Program-made: the position numbers and the translations under genes
Notes under the pieces: generated by a model
The model's database searches: none
Told to the model about the DNA's origin: nothing
Seen by the model: only the letters and a program-made list of their open reading frames with translations
In this document: piece by piece, positions 38,740-47,705 of the stretch
Position numbering within the stretch: position 1 is the first letter of the stretch
Layout of the letters: every line of letters starts with the position of its first letter
Source: Planctomycetota bacterium
Lineage (GTDB): Bacteria > Planctomycetota > Uabimicrobiia > Uabimicrobiales > Uabimicrobiaceae
DNA: 64,000 bases
Direction: 5' to 3'
NCBI GenBank assembly: GCA_029260735.1
Contig: JAJDCR010000033.1
Span: 16,260 to 80,259 of the forward strand

Positions 38740-39741
38740 CTAAGTTTCCAGAAAGAGAGTTTTATTTAGCTCTAGTGTTTTTTCATGCCAAAACTCAATA
38801 TCATCTATATTTTTTCGTCCTGAGATTTCTACTTCTCTCTCAATAAGCGGCAAGACATCAACAGTTTCATAGTAATGAGAGACTTCCTCATAATTATGAG
38901 GATTTGTATAACTTCTCAGTCGACACGATTCTTCTCTCCAAGAAAAATGCAGGAATGTATCTTTCATAAGTGCGGGGAGATAAACCATCGAAACTCCTCG
39001 TTGTTTTATTCGTGCATTTTTGCTCCACTTTAAAATTTCATCTATTTGCTCTGTCATAGATCTTCGAGGCGAAATATCTAAATATTTGGCAAGGATCTTT
39101 AAGTTTTGCAAAGATAGTTGCTGGAGAATTTCCTCTAGTGAATCTGAGTATGCAACAATTTCAACAAGGTTCTCTTCTTTAGATTGCCATGTTTCTCCGG
39201 TTATTTCCTCACACAAATATCGCAAATCTCTGACGGATAGCTCTAAAAAAGCATCCCATAAAAAGTAAGGAAGTTCATCAAGTGGAGGGGGTGGGGGGGG
39301 AGGGGAAACCAGAGGAGACATCTTTCTATAGTCAGAGATATACCATTCTACCAATCTGTGACAAGACCACATGGCTGAGTTGATATCAGATTCATTTATA
39401 GTTTCTGTATCATTTACGGAGTGAACGGTCAAGTTTGCCAATTCTCGGATGTTTCCCATGGCGGTATAAACTTTTCTAGGAATGGGAATTCTCTTTGCTT
39501 CAAGTGATGGCTTTCTAAGACAAACAATCAAATCATGAAGTGCTTTTTTGCCAGGATCACCAATTTCTTTTTGATATATATCCTTAACAATCGACTCACA
39601 AACAATACGAGCGCGAGCAACAGCCATCTCTCCATCAAAATTTAGTAATGCAACCATGCGTTTTAGATTTGCCATTAAACCAGGAATATCCTTTTCAAAT
39701 TTTGTAGCGAATGCTGTAAACTCTTGCGTACATCTTTCCAT
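38740..39741 (-). CDS. DUF4145/HEPN-like protein with polyproline linker
   Basis: 333 residues. Residues ~1-135 resemble DUF4145: RARIVCESIVKDIY, a KKALHDLI segment and NIRELANLTVHS, the last being the R-(n)-N-(n)-H area shared with HEPN-fold proteins. Whether it has RNase activity is unclear; a strict RX4-6H is not obvious. A seven-proline linker (about 147-153) leads to a C-terminal domain (155-333) of helices that I do not recognise. GGAG lies seven bases before the ATG. It is the first gene of the array, 156 bases before the kinase-dynamin gene, and could be the sensor or toxin component; this is inference. Confidence 0.65.
   Translation of the reverse strand: MERCTQEFTAFATKFEKDIPGLMANLKRMVALLNFDGEMAVARARIVCESIVKDIYQKEIGDPGKKALHDLIVCLRKPSLEAKRIPIPRKVYTAMGNIRELANLTVHSVNDTETINESDINSAMWSCHRLVEWYISDYRKMSPLVSPPPPPPPLDELPYFLWDAFLELSVRDLRYLCEEITGETWQSKEENLVEIVAYSDSLEEILQQLSLQNLKILAKYLDISPRRSMTEQIDEILKWSKNARIKQRGVSMVYLPALMKDTFLHFSWREESCRLRSYTNPHNYEEVSHYYETVDVLPLIEREVEISGRKNIDDIEFWHEKTLELNKTLFLET
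39284..39305 (+). repeat. Guanine-tract block encoding the polyproline linker
   Basis: Four G runs (2, 5, 8 and 4 bases) separated by single bases lie on the plus strand, the template strand of the DUF4145-like gene. The block could form a G-quadruplex, and the eight-base G run is a possible slippage site that would switch the reading frame. Confidence 0.6.
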
Positions 39742-39810
39742 TGTGTTTCTCCATATTCAATATTTTATACTTTAGATTTCCTTCGCCTGACCTATCAGAA
39801 GCCATCTTAG

Positions 39811-39853
39811 TAATTGGTTAAGTTAACCAGGTAGCACTCAACTTAACCAATTA
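39811..39853. promoter_or_regulatory. Operator-like palindrome
   Basis: TAATTGGTTAAGTT (39811-39824) and AACTTAACCAATTA (39840-39853) are perfect 14-base arms around 15 bases. The left arm also starts the internal palindrome GGTTAAGTTAACC (39816-39828), giving three GGTTAA half-sites. It lies 70 bases upstream of the minus-strand array and has no T-run, so a regulator-binding site is more likely than a terminator. Confidence 0.5.
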
Positions 39854-40021
39854 TAGAAAGAGAGAATTTAGTCTGTCTCTTAACTTTATTTGCCGCGATT
39901 ATTCTTATGCAACTATCAGTTAATTTATGCTATTATATTCCTTCTTATTGTTTTTGCAAGTGAGTATAAGAGTTAAAAAGAGGAAAGTGTACTCTTGAAT
40001 AAAAAGAGTATTTTTTTTTGA

Positions 40022-40147
40022 AACAAAACAATACCTACACGCTTTTTGGAGAAAACCTGGGGAGATGGCCACTATCGAGATTATAAAAGTGGAGAAACTT
40101 GGGTAAATCCACACCAAAGAAGCTACAATAATCTTTCAGAAAAATAA
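40022..40147 (+). pseudogene. 3' relic of a small 'GHYRDYKSG...WVNPH' protein
   Basis: A 41-residue stop-to-stop frame with no start codon. Its end, GDGHYRDYKSGETWVNPHQR, matches the general pattern (GYxR--G--V-PHxR) repeated in many small bacterial proteins of unknown function. Nothing upstream continues the frame, so it is probably the remains of a deleted gene. Confidence 0.35.
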
Positions 40148-40279
40148 AAGCTCTATTTATCTCTAAGAACAGGTAACTAAAGAAGTCCATGGTTTAATAC
40201 CTAGCAAAACAGGCTTGTTTTTGCTATTATTTCCCATCTAAAAAATGATTTCAACTACGGATTAAAAGAATGAGGGAAT

Positions 40280-43099
40280 ATGTTTGCTCCAGGAAGTCGA
40301 GTGATTATTCGCGATGAAGAGTGGATGGTTCAAAAGACAGAAAAAGCTCCTAGTGGAGATGAGATTCTTTTTGTTATTGGGGTTTCTCCTTTGGTCAGGG
40401 ATCGAGAGGCTATTTTTCAGCGTAATTTAGAGGAGTCTCTTTCTCAAAAGACAATTATTGAGTTAAAGCCAGAGGAGACAAAGCCGGTTTGTGATAGCTC
40501 GGATCGTTATTTAAGGACTCGCTTGTACATTGAGAGTATGTTGCGACAAACGCCTGTTTATGGGGAAGAGGTTGGTTTTAGCCAGCAGGCGGCGATAGAT
40601 CACAATAGCTACCAGTTTACTCCTGCGATGGAGGCTTTGAAGAGACCTCGGCAGCGTATTTTAATTGCTGATGGGGTGGGTTTAGGGAAAACGATAGAGG
40701 TGGGGATTCTGATTACGGAGTTGATGAAGCGGGGCAAGGGAAAGCGCATTTTGGTCGCGGTGATTAAGAGTATGTTGACTCAATTTCAAAAGGAACTTTG
40801 GGCTCGCTTTACGATTCCTTTGGTTCGCTTAGACTCTAAGGGCATTCAGAAAATTCGAACTTTAATCCCTACTCATGCCAATCCTTTTTATTACTATGAC
40901 AAAGTGATTATTTCCATCGATACTTTGAAGCAAGATGTCAGCTACCGGAATTATTTGGAAAATAGCTACTGGGATATCATTGTTATAGATGAGTGCCACA
41001 ATGTTGCGGTAAGAGGAAAAAACAAATCGCAGCGGGCTAAGCTTGCTAGTTTACTGGCAAAAAGATCGGACACTTTAATCATGGCTTCGGCCACTCCTCA
41101 TGATGGACGAGCAGAAACCTTTGCTAGTTTAATGAATATGCTCGACCCTACGGCAATTGCTAATCCGAAAGACTACAGTCCCGATGAAATCAAAGGGCTC
41201 TTTGTCCGGCGCTTTAAAAAGGACGTTCAAGAGCAAGTCCGAGATAGTTTTCAGGCCCAGCAGAAAACGGTAAAAATATCTTGTTCCACTTCTTTGCTAG
41301 AAGAAGAAGCTTTCCAAGCTTTGAGTGAACTGCAATTCCAAAGAATCGACCAAGAGCGAAGAGGAGGGCATTTTCTCTTTAAGACGGTTTTGGAGAAATC
41401 TCTTTTGTCTAGCCCCGCGGCTTGCTCTAAGACAATCGAAAATCGGATTCGCAACTTGCAGAAAACAGAAGGGGCTAAGGAAGATCTGGAAACTCTTAGG
41501 CAACTTCAAAAGCGAGTGGAGAAAATCTCGCGAAGCGAGTTTAGTAAGTACCAAGCTTTAGTGAAATGGCTAAAAGGAGAAGAGGGAGATTTAAACTGGA
41601 ATGGCAAGAAAAGCGACGACCGCTTAATTATTTTTAGCGAACGCTTAGAGACTTTGTATTTTTTGCGCGACCACTTAGCTCAGGATATTTCCTTAGATAA
41701 AAACAGGGTTTTGGTCTTTCATGGTAACTTGGACGATCATAAGCAACAAGAGATTGTCGACCAGTTTGGAAAACGAAATAGTAAAGTGAGATTGCTTTTA
41801 GCCTCTGATGTCGCTTCGGAGGGGATTAACCTGCATTTTTTCAGCTACAAGCTCATTCACTTTGATATCCCCTGGTCTTTAATGACCTTGCAGCAACGCA
41901 ATGGGCGAATTGATCGCTATGGACAAGAGCACACTCCGCAGATTTATTATCTTCTCAATATTGCCCAAAATCAAAAGTTTAAGCGAGATTTACGTATTTT
42001 GGAAATCCTTTTGGAAAAAGAGCAACACGCTCAAAATAACATTGGAGACCCGGCAGCTTTGTTGGGGCTTTATGATATTGAAAAAGAAGAGCAATTTGTC
42101 GGGCAAGTGATTGAGGAGGAAAGAAGTCCTGAAGAGTTTAGCCAAGAGTTGGAGAAAGAAGAAGATCCTTTTGAGTTGTTCCTTCGCTTTGATAGTGAGG
42201 AGAACTCTCCTCCTGTGCTTTCTCCTTCTCAAAAATTTTCGCTCTTTGCCGATAACTTTACCTTCTATCGTCGTGCTTTCCAGTTTTTAAACAAGGAAAT
42301 GGGCCTAAACTTAGAGGACGATGCCGAAAATAGTATCCTACGTATCCAAGTTCCCGAAGATCTTCAACATCGCTATAAATATTTACCCGAAGAAATTTTA
42401 TCTAAAGATTTACGTCTTTCTTTGAGTACCGACCATGAGAAGGTGAAAAGTGCCTACCAACTTTGTCGAACCCAAGAAGAAAGTTGGCCTCAATTAGAGC
42501 TGATGTGGGATTTGCATCCGGCCATGATATGGCTTCATGATAAGCTAATGGCAGGCTTAAGGCGGCACGAAGCACCGGTGATTTTTATTCCCGATAAACT
42601 AAAGAAAGAGGAAAAAATCTTTCTTCTCTACAGCACCGCTTCCAACCACCACGGCCACGTTGTTCTAGCCCATTGGTGGGGAATATCTTTCTGCCAAGCT
42701 CGCCTAAACAAAGTCTATGATTTAGAAGAGTTTTTTGCCTATACATGTTTAAACCAAGAGAAGATTCCCCGGCGAGAGAACTTTCAAATGGGAGAAGAAA
42801 TTCCTTTACTCATGACTTTGGCCGTGCAAGAAGCCAAGCAACTCATGCAAACAAAGATCCAAGAGTACACCCTAAAAAAATCGGAGAAGCGCCAAAAAAA
42901 ACTCGATGAGCTGAAAAAACTCAAGGCGCGGCAAATCAAAGAAGAGGAAGAAACTCCCCTCTCGCTTCTCAAGAAAGAGGCTCGGTTACGGCAAATTGAA
43001 GAAGCTTTTGGTCATTACCAAGGTTGGCTAGAAAAAGATTTTAGCCTGAGTTCTCAGTCTTATATTCAAGTTGTGGCTATTATCCAAAGCGAAACTTAA
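40280..43099 (+). CDS. SNF2/DEAD-type helicase (DrmD-like)
   Basis: A 939-residue SF2 helicase. Motor motifs are ADGVGLGKTIEVGIL (Walker A, near 130), VIDECHNVA (motif II, near 237), MASATPHDG (motif III), LLASDVASEGINL (motif V) and QQRNGRIDRYGQ (motif VI, near 537). The split motor with long insertions and a Lys/Glu coiled-coil C-terminus resembles the SNF2-like helicases encoded beside large adenine methylases in DISARM and related systems. GAGGGA precedes the ATG. The next gene starts 13 bases after its stop. Role: ATP-driven DNA translocation for a restriction-like complex, by family and context. Confidence 0.87.
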   Translation: MFAPGSRVIIRDEEWMVQKTEKAPSGDEILFVIGVSPLVRDREAIFQRNLEESLSQKTIIELKPEETKPVCDSSDRYLRTRLYIESMLRQTPVYGEEVGFSQQAAIDHNSYQFTPAMEALKRPRQRILIADGVGLGKTIEVGILITELMKRGKGKRILVAVIKSMLTQFQKELWARFTIPLVRLDSKGIQKIRTLIPTHANPFYYYDKVIISIDTLKQDVSYRNYLENSYWDIIVIDECHNVAVRGKNKSQRAKLASLLAKRSDTLIMASATPHDGRAETFASLMNMLDPTAIANPKDYSPDEIKGLFVRRFKKDVQEQVRDSFQAQQKTVKISCSTSLLEEEAFQALSELQFQRIDQERRGGHFLFKTVLEKSLLSSPAACSKTIENRIRNLQKTEGAKEDLETLRQLQKRVEKISRSEFSKYQALVKWLKGEEGDLNWNGKKSDDRLIIFSERLETLYFLRDHLAQDISLDKNRVLVFHGNLDDHKQQEIVDQFGKRNSKVRLLLASDVASEGINLHFFSYKLIHFDIPWSLMTLQQRNGRIDRYGQEHTPQIYYLLNIAQNQKFKRDLRILEILLEKEQHAQNNIGDPAALLGLYDIEKEEQFVGQVIEEERSPEEFSQELEKEEDPFELFLRFDSEENSPPVLSPSQKFSLFADNFTFYRRAFQFLNKEMGLNLEDDAENSILRIQVPEDLQHRYKYLPEEILSKDLRLSLSTDHEKVKSAYQLCRTQEESWPQLELMWDLHPAMIWLHDKLMAGLRRHEAPVIFIPDKLKKEEKIFLLYSTASNHHGHVVLAHWWGISFCQARLNKVYDLEEFFAYTCLNQEKIPRRENFQMGEEIPLLMTLAVQEAKQLMQTKIQEYTLKKSEKRQKKLDELKKLKARQIKEEEETPLSLLKKEARLRQIEEAFGHYQGWLEKDFSLSSQSYIQVVAIIQSET

Positions 43100-43112
43100 G
43101 GTAGAAAAATTC

Positions 43113-46100
43113 ATGTCATTCGATTTTACTGGTATCAACAATGTAAATGAGTTTTACAGCAACCATTACCTCAATGCTATTTTTGCAGGAGATTTAAAAT
43201 CGCTCTTTCAAAAGTGGGAGAAGGAGAGAGCCCCTTACCTAGAAGTAGGGGCTTTGAGCAATCGCTACTTGCAAAACAAAAATTTACATGAACGAGAAGA
43301 ACTCGCCGAAGAACAATTCTATTATGATTTAGGCCAAGCCCTAGGCTATCGCTTAAAAAAACAAATCCGCGAGCTAGAGAATAACGAAGCCATTACCATT
43401 GAAGGAGAGCTTACCGAAAATAACGGTAGCCCTTACCTCTGGTTTTTGCAAGCTCATACTGAAAAAGAAGAAAGTCCTCTAAAGGTAAAGCCCAGCGCAG
43501 ACTCTCTTTTTTCGAAAAGTTCTTTTACCTTACCCGAAGAAAACTGGGAGAGCATTATTAGCAAAAAGATTTTTCCCTTGGAAGAGTCTCCGCGCTGGTT
43601 AATTCTCCTTTCTCTGCCACAAATTATTTTACTCGATCGTTCCAAGTGGGGAGAAAAAAGATACCTTTCATTTGATCTTGATGAAATCTTGGGAAGAAAA
43701 GAAAGCTCTACTATCAAAGCCTTTACGGCTCTCCTTCATAAGGAGAGTATTGCCCCTGATAAGGGAAGTTCGTTTCTCGATACCCTCGATGAAAACTCTC
43801 ACAAACACGCTTTCTCTGTCTCAAAGGACTTAAAGTACGGAGTTCGTAGAGCAGTCGAACTCATTGCCAATGAATACGTTCATTACAATAGAGAAACTCT
43901 CCATCAAAAAATGTACGAAAGTAACTTGGCCCAGCAACTCACCCAAGAGAGCTTGCGTTACCTCTATCGCCTACTCTTTATTTTCTATATCGAAGCGCGT
44001 CCTGAACTGGATATGGCTCCGACCAAGAGCAAGGGATATTTACAAGGCTATAGTTTAGAATCGCTGAGGGATCTGGAATTAATTCCCTTAAGCACCGAGA
44101 GGGAAAAAAACGGCCACTATATTCATGAGTCCCTCAAAATGCTCTTTCATTTGTTTTTTGAAGGATTGGAAAATGATCCCGAAGGAAAGCAGATGACAAT
44201 GGACTTTCAGCCTACGGGAAAGACAGACCTATATGTCTTTAGCTTGCCCTCTTTGAAAAGCAATCTCTTTAATCCAACGAAAACTCCTCTTTTGAATAAG
44301 GTCAAGTTTCGTAACCAAGTCCTCCAAGAAGTCATTGGTCTTTTGTCTCTCTCTCAGGTGAACAAAGGAAAATCGAGAGGACGCATTAGCTATGCCCAAC
44401 TAGGGATCAACCAACTCGGGCATATCTACGAAGGGCTTCTCTCTTATAGCGGCTTTTTTGCCGAGGAAGATCTTTACGAAGTCTGCGCTGCTGGTCAAAA
44501 GAGCGAAGAGAACTTAGAGCAAGCTTTTTTTGTCCGCCAAGAAGAGTGGAAAAACTACAAAGAAAGTGAAAGAGTTCATGAGCCCGATGGACAAGCCCGC
44601 TGCTACCCAAGAGGAACTTTCATCTACCGTTTAGCCGGACGCAACCGAGAAAAAACGGCTTCTTTTTACACCCCAGAGTCGCTCACCCAATGCGTGGTAC
44701 GCTTTGCTCTTCAGGAAGCCCTCAAAGACAAAACGGCCGATGAAATTCTCCAGCTCAGCGTTTGCGAACCTGCCTTAGGTTCAGGGTCTTTCTTAAACGA
44801 AGCCTTAAACCAAATGGCTGATATTTATTTGCAGCGCAAACAAAAAGAACTCTCCGAGCACCTCGACTTTGAAAACTACGCCCAAGAGAAACAAAAGGTC
44901 AAATCCTACCTAGCTTCGCACAACTTCTACGGAGTCGACTTAAACGAAACCGCCCTAGAGCTAGCAGAGATTTCCCTATGGCTTAATTCCCTCCACCAGG
45001 GGCAAAACATTCCCTGGTTAAGAATGCGTTTTTTGCACGGAAACAGTCTGATTGGAGCGCGCCGAGAGTGCTTCTCCTCAGGGCAAGTTACCGGAAAGAA
45101 AAACAAGAAATGGCAAGAGAAAGTTCCCCGCCGAGTACCTTTAGGAGAAGCGAGAAAACCCGAAGAGATCTATCATTTTCTCCTTCCCGATTTAGGAATG
45201 AGTGAGCACAAAGACAAGGTCATCCGAGGACTCGTCCCCGAAGAGCTCCAAACGATGCAAGAGTGGCGGAAAAACTTTCTCGTACCTCTCCGCGAGGAAG
45301 AAGCAGAGCAACTCCTTAAGATGAGTGCCATCATCGATGAACTATGGCAAGAGCATAGCCAAACCAGAGCCCAACTGCGCGAAAAAACAAATGATTCCGT
45401 AAACATTTACGGGCAAGAAGAAAATAGCTCGAAAAAAGCTTTCAGCATGCAGCAAAAGGACGACTTTCTCAAAAGAATAGAATTTCCCTTTAGCCCCTAC
45501 CGCCGCCTCCAGTTTGTCATGGACTACTGGTGCGCCCTCTGGTTTTGGCCGATAGAAAAAGCCTCCCTTTTGCCCAGCCGTGATGAGTACCTCTTAGAGC
45601 TACAGCTCCTTCTCTTTGGCTCCGAAGTCCAAAGCGAAAAAGACTATTTCTTTAGCAAATACGGCTATGCTGATGTCGATGAACTGTGCGAAAAAATCGA
45701 ACGTTTTGCTCTGGTCCGTTCGCTCAAAAAAAAGCACAATTTCTTTCACTGGGAGCTAGAGTTTGCCGACTTGTTTTTTGAGAGGGGAGGTTTTGATTTG
45801 ATTTTGGGAAACCCTCCTTGGGTTAAAGTCGAGTGGAATGAAAAAGGGCTCTTGGGAGAGTATGACGCTTCTTTGCTTTTGCATAAAATATCGAGTAGTG
45901 AAGTGGCAAAAAGAAGAGAGAAATATTTAGAGCAAAAGGGGATTAAAGAAGATTATTTAGAGGAATATGTAGAGTTTTCTGGAATAAAAAGCTTTCTCAA
46001 TGCTAAACAGAACTATCCAGAGCTAAAAGGTATTCAGACTAACCTATATAAATGCTTTATCACTCAGTCTTGGAAACTTGGTAGCAAAAAGGGAGTGACA

Positions 46101-47702
46101 GGATTTTTACACCCCGAAGGGGTTTATGATGATGGAAAAGGTAAAATATTTCGGCAAGAGATCTACCTACGGATCAAATGGCACTTTCAGTTTGTTAACG
46201 AGCTCAGGCTCTTTGAAGAGGTAGACCACCACGCAAAGTACAGCATCAATATCTATGGTGTCAAAAAGAAAGATAATATAAGTGAGCATATATTTAACCT
46301 CTTTTCTCCCCTAACAATAGGAGACTGTTTTCAACATAATGGAGTTGGAGAGATCCCTGGGATTAAAGACGAAGATTTCAACTGGAACTTAGAGGGGCAT
46401 CAAAGCCGAGTTATTGAAATCAACCATGAGGTTTTACAGTATTTCAAAGAAATATTCGAAGATGAGAAAACCCCTATTCTGCATAGCCGTTTACTCGCTT
46501 TACATAGCCGTGAGGTCTTTTCTGTTATTCGGAAATTGACCAAGCAAAAAAGAAAATTGGGGGATTTAAAAGATCAATATTTTGCAACAGCAATGTTTGA
46601 TGAAACTTATGCCCAGAGAGATGGATACATTGAAAAAAATATTTGTCGTCCTGATAGTTTAGAGCAAGTGGTTATCTCAGGGCCCCACTATTTTGTAGGA
46701 ACACCTTTTAACAAAGAACCTCGAGAGAGTTGTAAAAATAACTTGGACTATGACGATGTCGATTTGACGAAGATAGCGGATGACTATATTCCTAGGGTTA
46801 TGTTTATTCCTACAAAACAATTCTTAAAAGAAGAGAAAAAGAGCATACCAGAAAATTCAAAACTAGGAATGGTTGGAGGGAAAAAAATTACTGATTTTTA
46901 TCGCTACCAAAATCGTATTTTTGTCGGACCAACCAATGAAAGAACTCTAATTTCAGGAATGTACCCTCCTTTATTTTTGCACCATAATGGCTCGATATCC
47001 ATTACCTTTTTAGAAAAAAATTACGAATATCTTTTAAATTTATTAGGGATATCTTTCTCTATAGTTGCTGATTTTCTTGTTAAGTTGACTGGTAAAACCC
47101 ACGTACTCACAGAAATTTTGGCAAAGCTCCCTTTGCCTGAAATAGAAAGCACTCCATTAGGCTCCTGGATGTTTCTGCGTACCCTATGCCTCAACTGTCT
47201 GACAACTCACTACCAAGAGGTTTGGGATCAAATGTATCAATCTAGGTTTACTTCTGACAGCTTCACCAAAAATGATCCTCGTCTACACGACTTCTCTGAA
47301 ATAAGTCCCACTTGGACTCGCTCTTGTGCTCTACGCTCTCCTTACGAAAGACGTCAAGCTCTAGTTGAACTAGATGCCCTCACTGCAATTGCTCTGGATC
47401 TCACTCTAGAAGAACTCCTTATTATCTACAAAGTACAGTTTCCTGTTCTCCAAAAATACGAGCACCAAAACCACTACGACCGTAATGGTCTCCTTGTCCC
47501 AAGGGAAGTTCTCAAGCAAGCAGCTAAGCAGAATATCAAGATCAAAGAGGAAGGGCATTGTATTGAGTACCAAGCGCCAAAGATGTATCCGCACAAGAAG
47601 AGGCGTTACGAAACACCTTATGACCGCTGCGAACGAAAGGACGATTTGCGTTTAGCCTATGAGACTTTTCAAAAACGACTTCTAGCTTTGAAGGAGTCCT
47701 AA
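43113..47702 (+). CDS. Large N6-adenine DNA methyltransferase (DrmMI/PglX/Eco57I-like)
   Basis: A 1,529-residue gamma-class adenine methyltransferase. Motif I is VCEPALGSGSFL (near 550; the usual DPACGSG changed to EPALGSG), and motif IV is LILGNPPWVKVEW (near 898). The N-terminal ~450 residues contain YRLLFIFYIEARPEL and GINQLGHIYEGLL, shared with Type IIG-like and DISARM/BREX methylases. A target-recognition region lies at about 950-1400. No confident PD-(D/E)XK motif was seen in the N-terminus. ATG 43113 avoids overlap with the helicase and has AAGG upstream. It should mark host DNA so that the neighbouring helicases and nuclease act only on foreign DNA. Confidence 0.88.
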   Translation: MSFDFTGINNVNEFYSNHYLNAIFAGDLKSLFQKWEKERAPYLEVGALSNRYLQNKNLHEREELAEEQFYYDLGQALGYRLKKQIRELENNEAITIEGELTENNGSPYLWFLQAHTEKEESPLKVKPSADSLFSKSSFTLPEENWESIISKKIFPLEESPRWLILLSLPQIILLDRSKWGEKRYLSFDLDEILGRKESSTIKAFTALLHKESIAPDKGSSFLDTLDENSHKHAFSVSKDLKYGVRRAVELIANEYVHYNRETLHQKMYESNLAQQLTQESLRYLYRLLFIFYIEARPELDMAPTKSKGYLQGYSLESLRDLELIPLSTEREKNGHYIHESLKMLFHLFFEGLENDPEGKQMTMDFQPTGKTDLYVFSLPSLKSNLFNPTKTPLLNKVKFRNQVLQEVIGLLSLSQVNKGKSRGRISYAQLGINQLGHIYEGLLSYSGFFAEEDLYEVCAAGQKSEENLEQAFFVRQEEWKNYKESERVHEPDGQARCYPRGTFIYRLAGRNREKTASFYTPESLTQCVVRFALQEALKDKTADEILQLSVCEPALGSGSFLNEALNQMADIYLQRKQKELSEHLDFENYAQEKQKVKSYLASHNFYGVDLNETALELAEISLWLNSLHQGQNIPWLRMRFLHGNSLIGARRECFSSGQVTGKKNKKWQEKVPRRVPLGEARKPEEIYHFLLPDLGMSEHKDKVIRGLVPEELQTMQEWRKNFLVPLREEEAEQLLKMSAIIDELWQEHSQTRAQLREKTNDSVNIYGQEENSSKKAFSMQQKDDFLKRIEFPFSPYRRLQFVMDYWCALWFWPIEKASLLPSRDEYLLELQLLLFGSEVQSEKDYFFSKYGYADVDELCEKIERFALVRSLKKKHNFFHWELEFADLFFERGGFDLILGNPPWVKVEWNEKGLLGEYDASLLLHKISSSEVAKRREKYLEQKGIKEDYLEEYVEFSGIKSFLNAKQNYPELKGIQTNLYKCFITQSWKLGSKKGVTGFLHPEGVYDDGKGKIFRQEIYLRIKWHFQFVNELRLFEEVDHHAKYSINIYGVKKKDNISEHIFNLFSPLTIGDCFQHNGVGEIPGIKDEDFNWNLEGHQSRVIEINHEVLQYFKEIFEDEKTPILHSRLLALHSREVFSVIRKLTKQKRKLGDLKDQYFATAMFDETYAQRDGYIEKNICRPDSLEQVVISGPHYFVGTPFNKEPRESCKNNLDYDDVDLTKIADDYIPRVMFIPTKQFLKEEKKSIPENSKLGMVGGKKITDFYRYQNRIFVGPTNERTLISGMYPPLFLHHNGSISITFLEKNYEYLLNLLGISFSIVADFLVKLTGKTHVLTEILAKLPLPEIESTPLGSWMFLRTLCLNCLTTHYQEVWDQMYQSRFTSDSFTKNDPRLHDFSEISPTWTRSCALRSPYERRQALVELDALTAIALDLTLEELLIIYKVQFPVLQKYEHQNHYDRNGLLVPREVLKQAAKQNIKIKEEGHCIEYQAPKMYPHKKRRYETPYDRCERKDDLRLAYETFQKRLLALKES

Positions 47703-47705
47703 TAG

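Larger units (their letters stand above)
39742..40279. promoter_or_regulatory. Divergent gap between two putative defence operons
   Basis: This 538-bp AT-rich gap must hold the promoters for the minus-strand array and, probably, the plus-strand helicase operon. It contains the palindrome at 39811-39853 and the gene relic at 40022-40147. I could not place -35/-10 boxes with confidence. Confidence 0.5.

Noticed and set aside
43113..44760. Restriction nuclease domain at the methylase N-terminus
   Set aside because: Considered because Type IIG relatives have one, but no convincing PD-(D/E)XK motif could be read.
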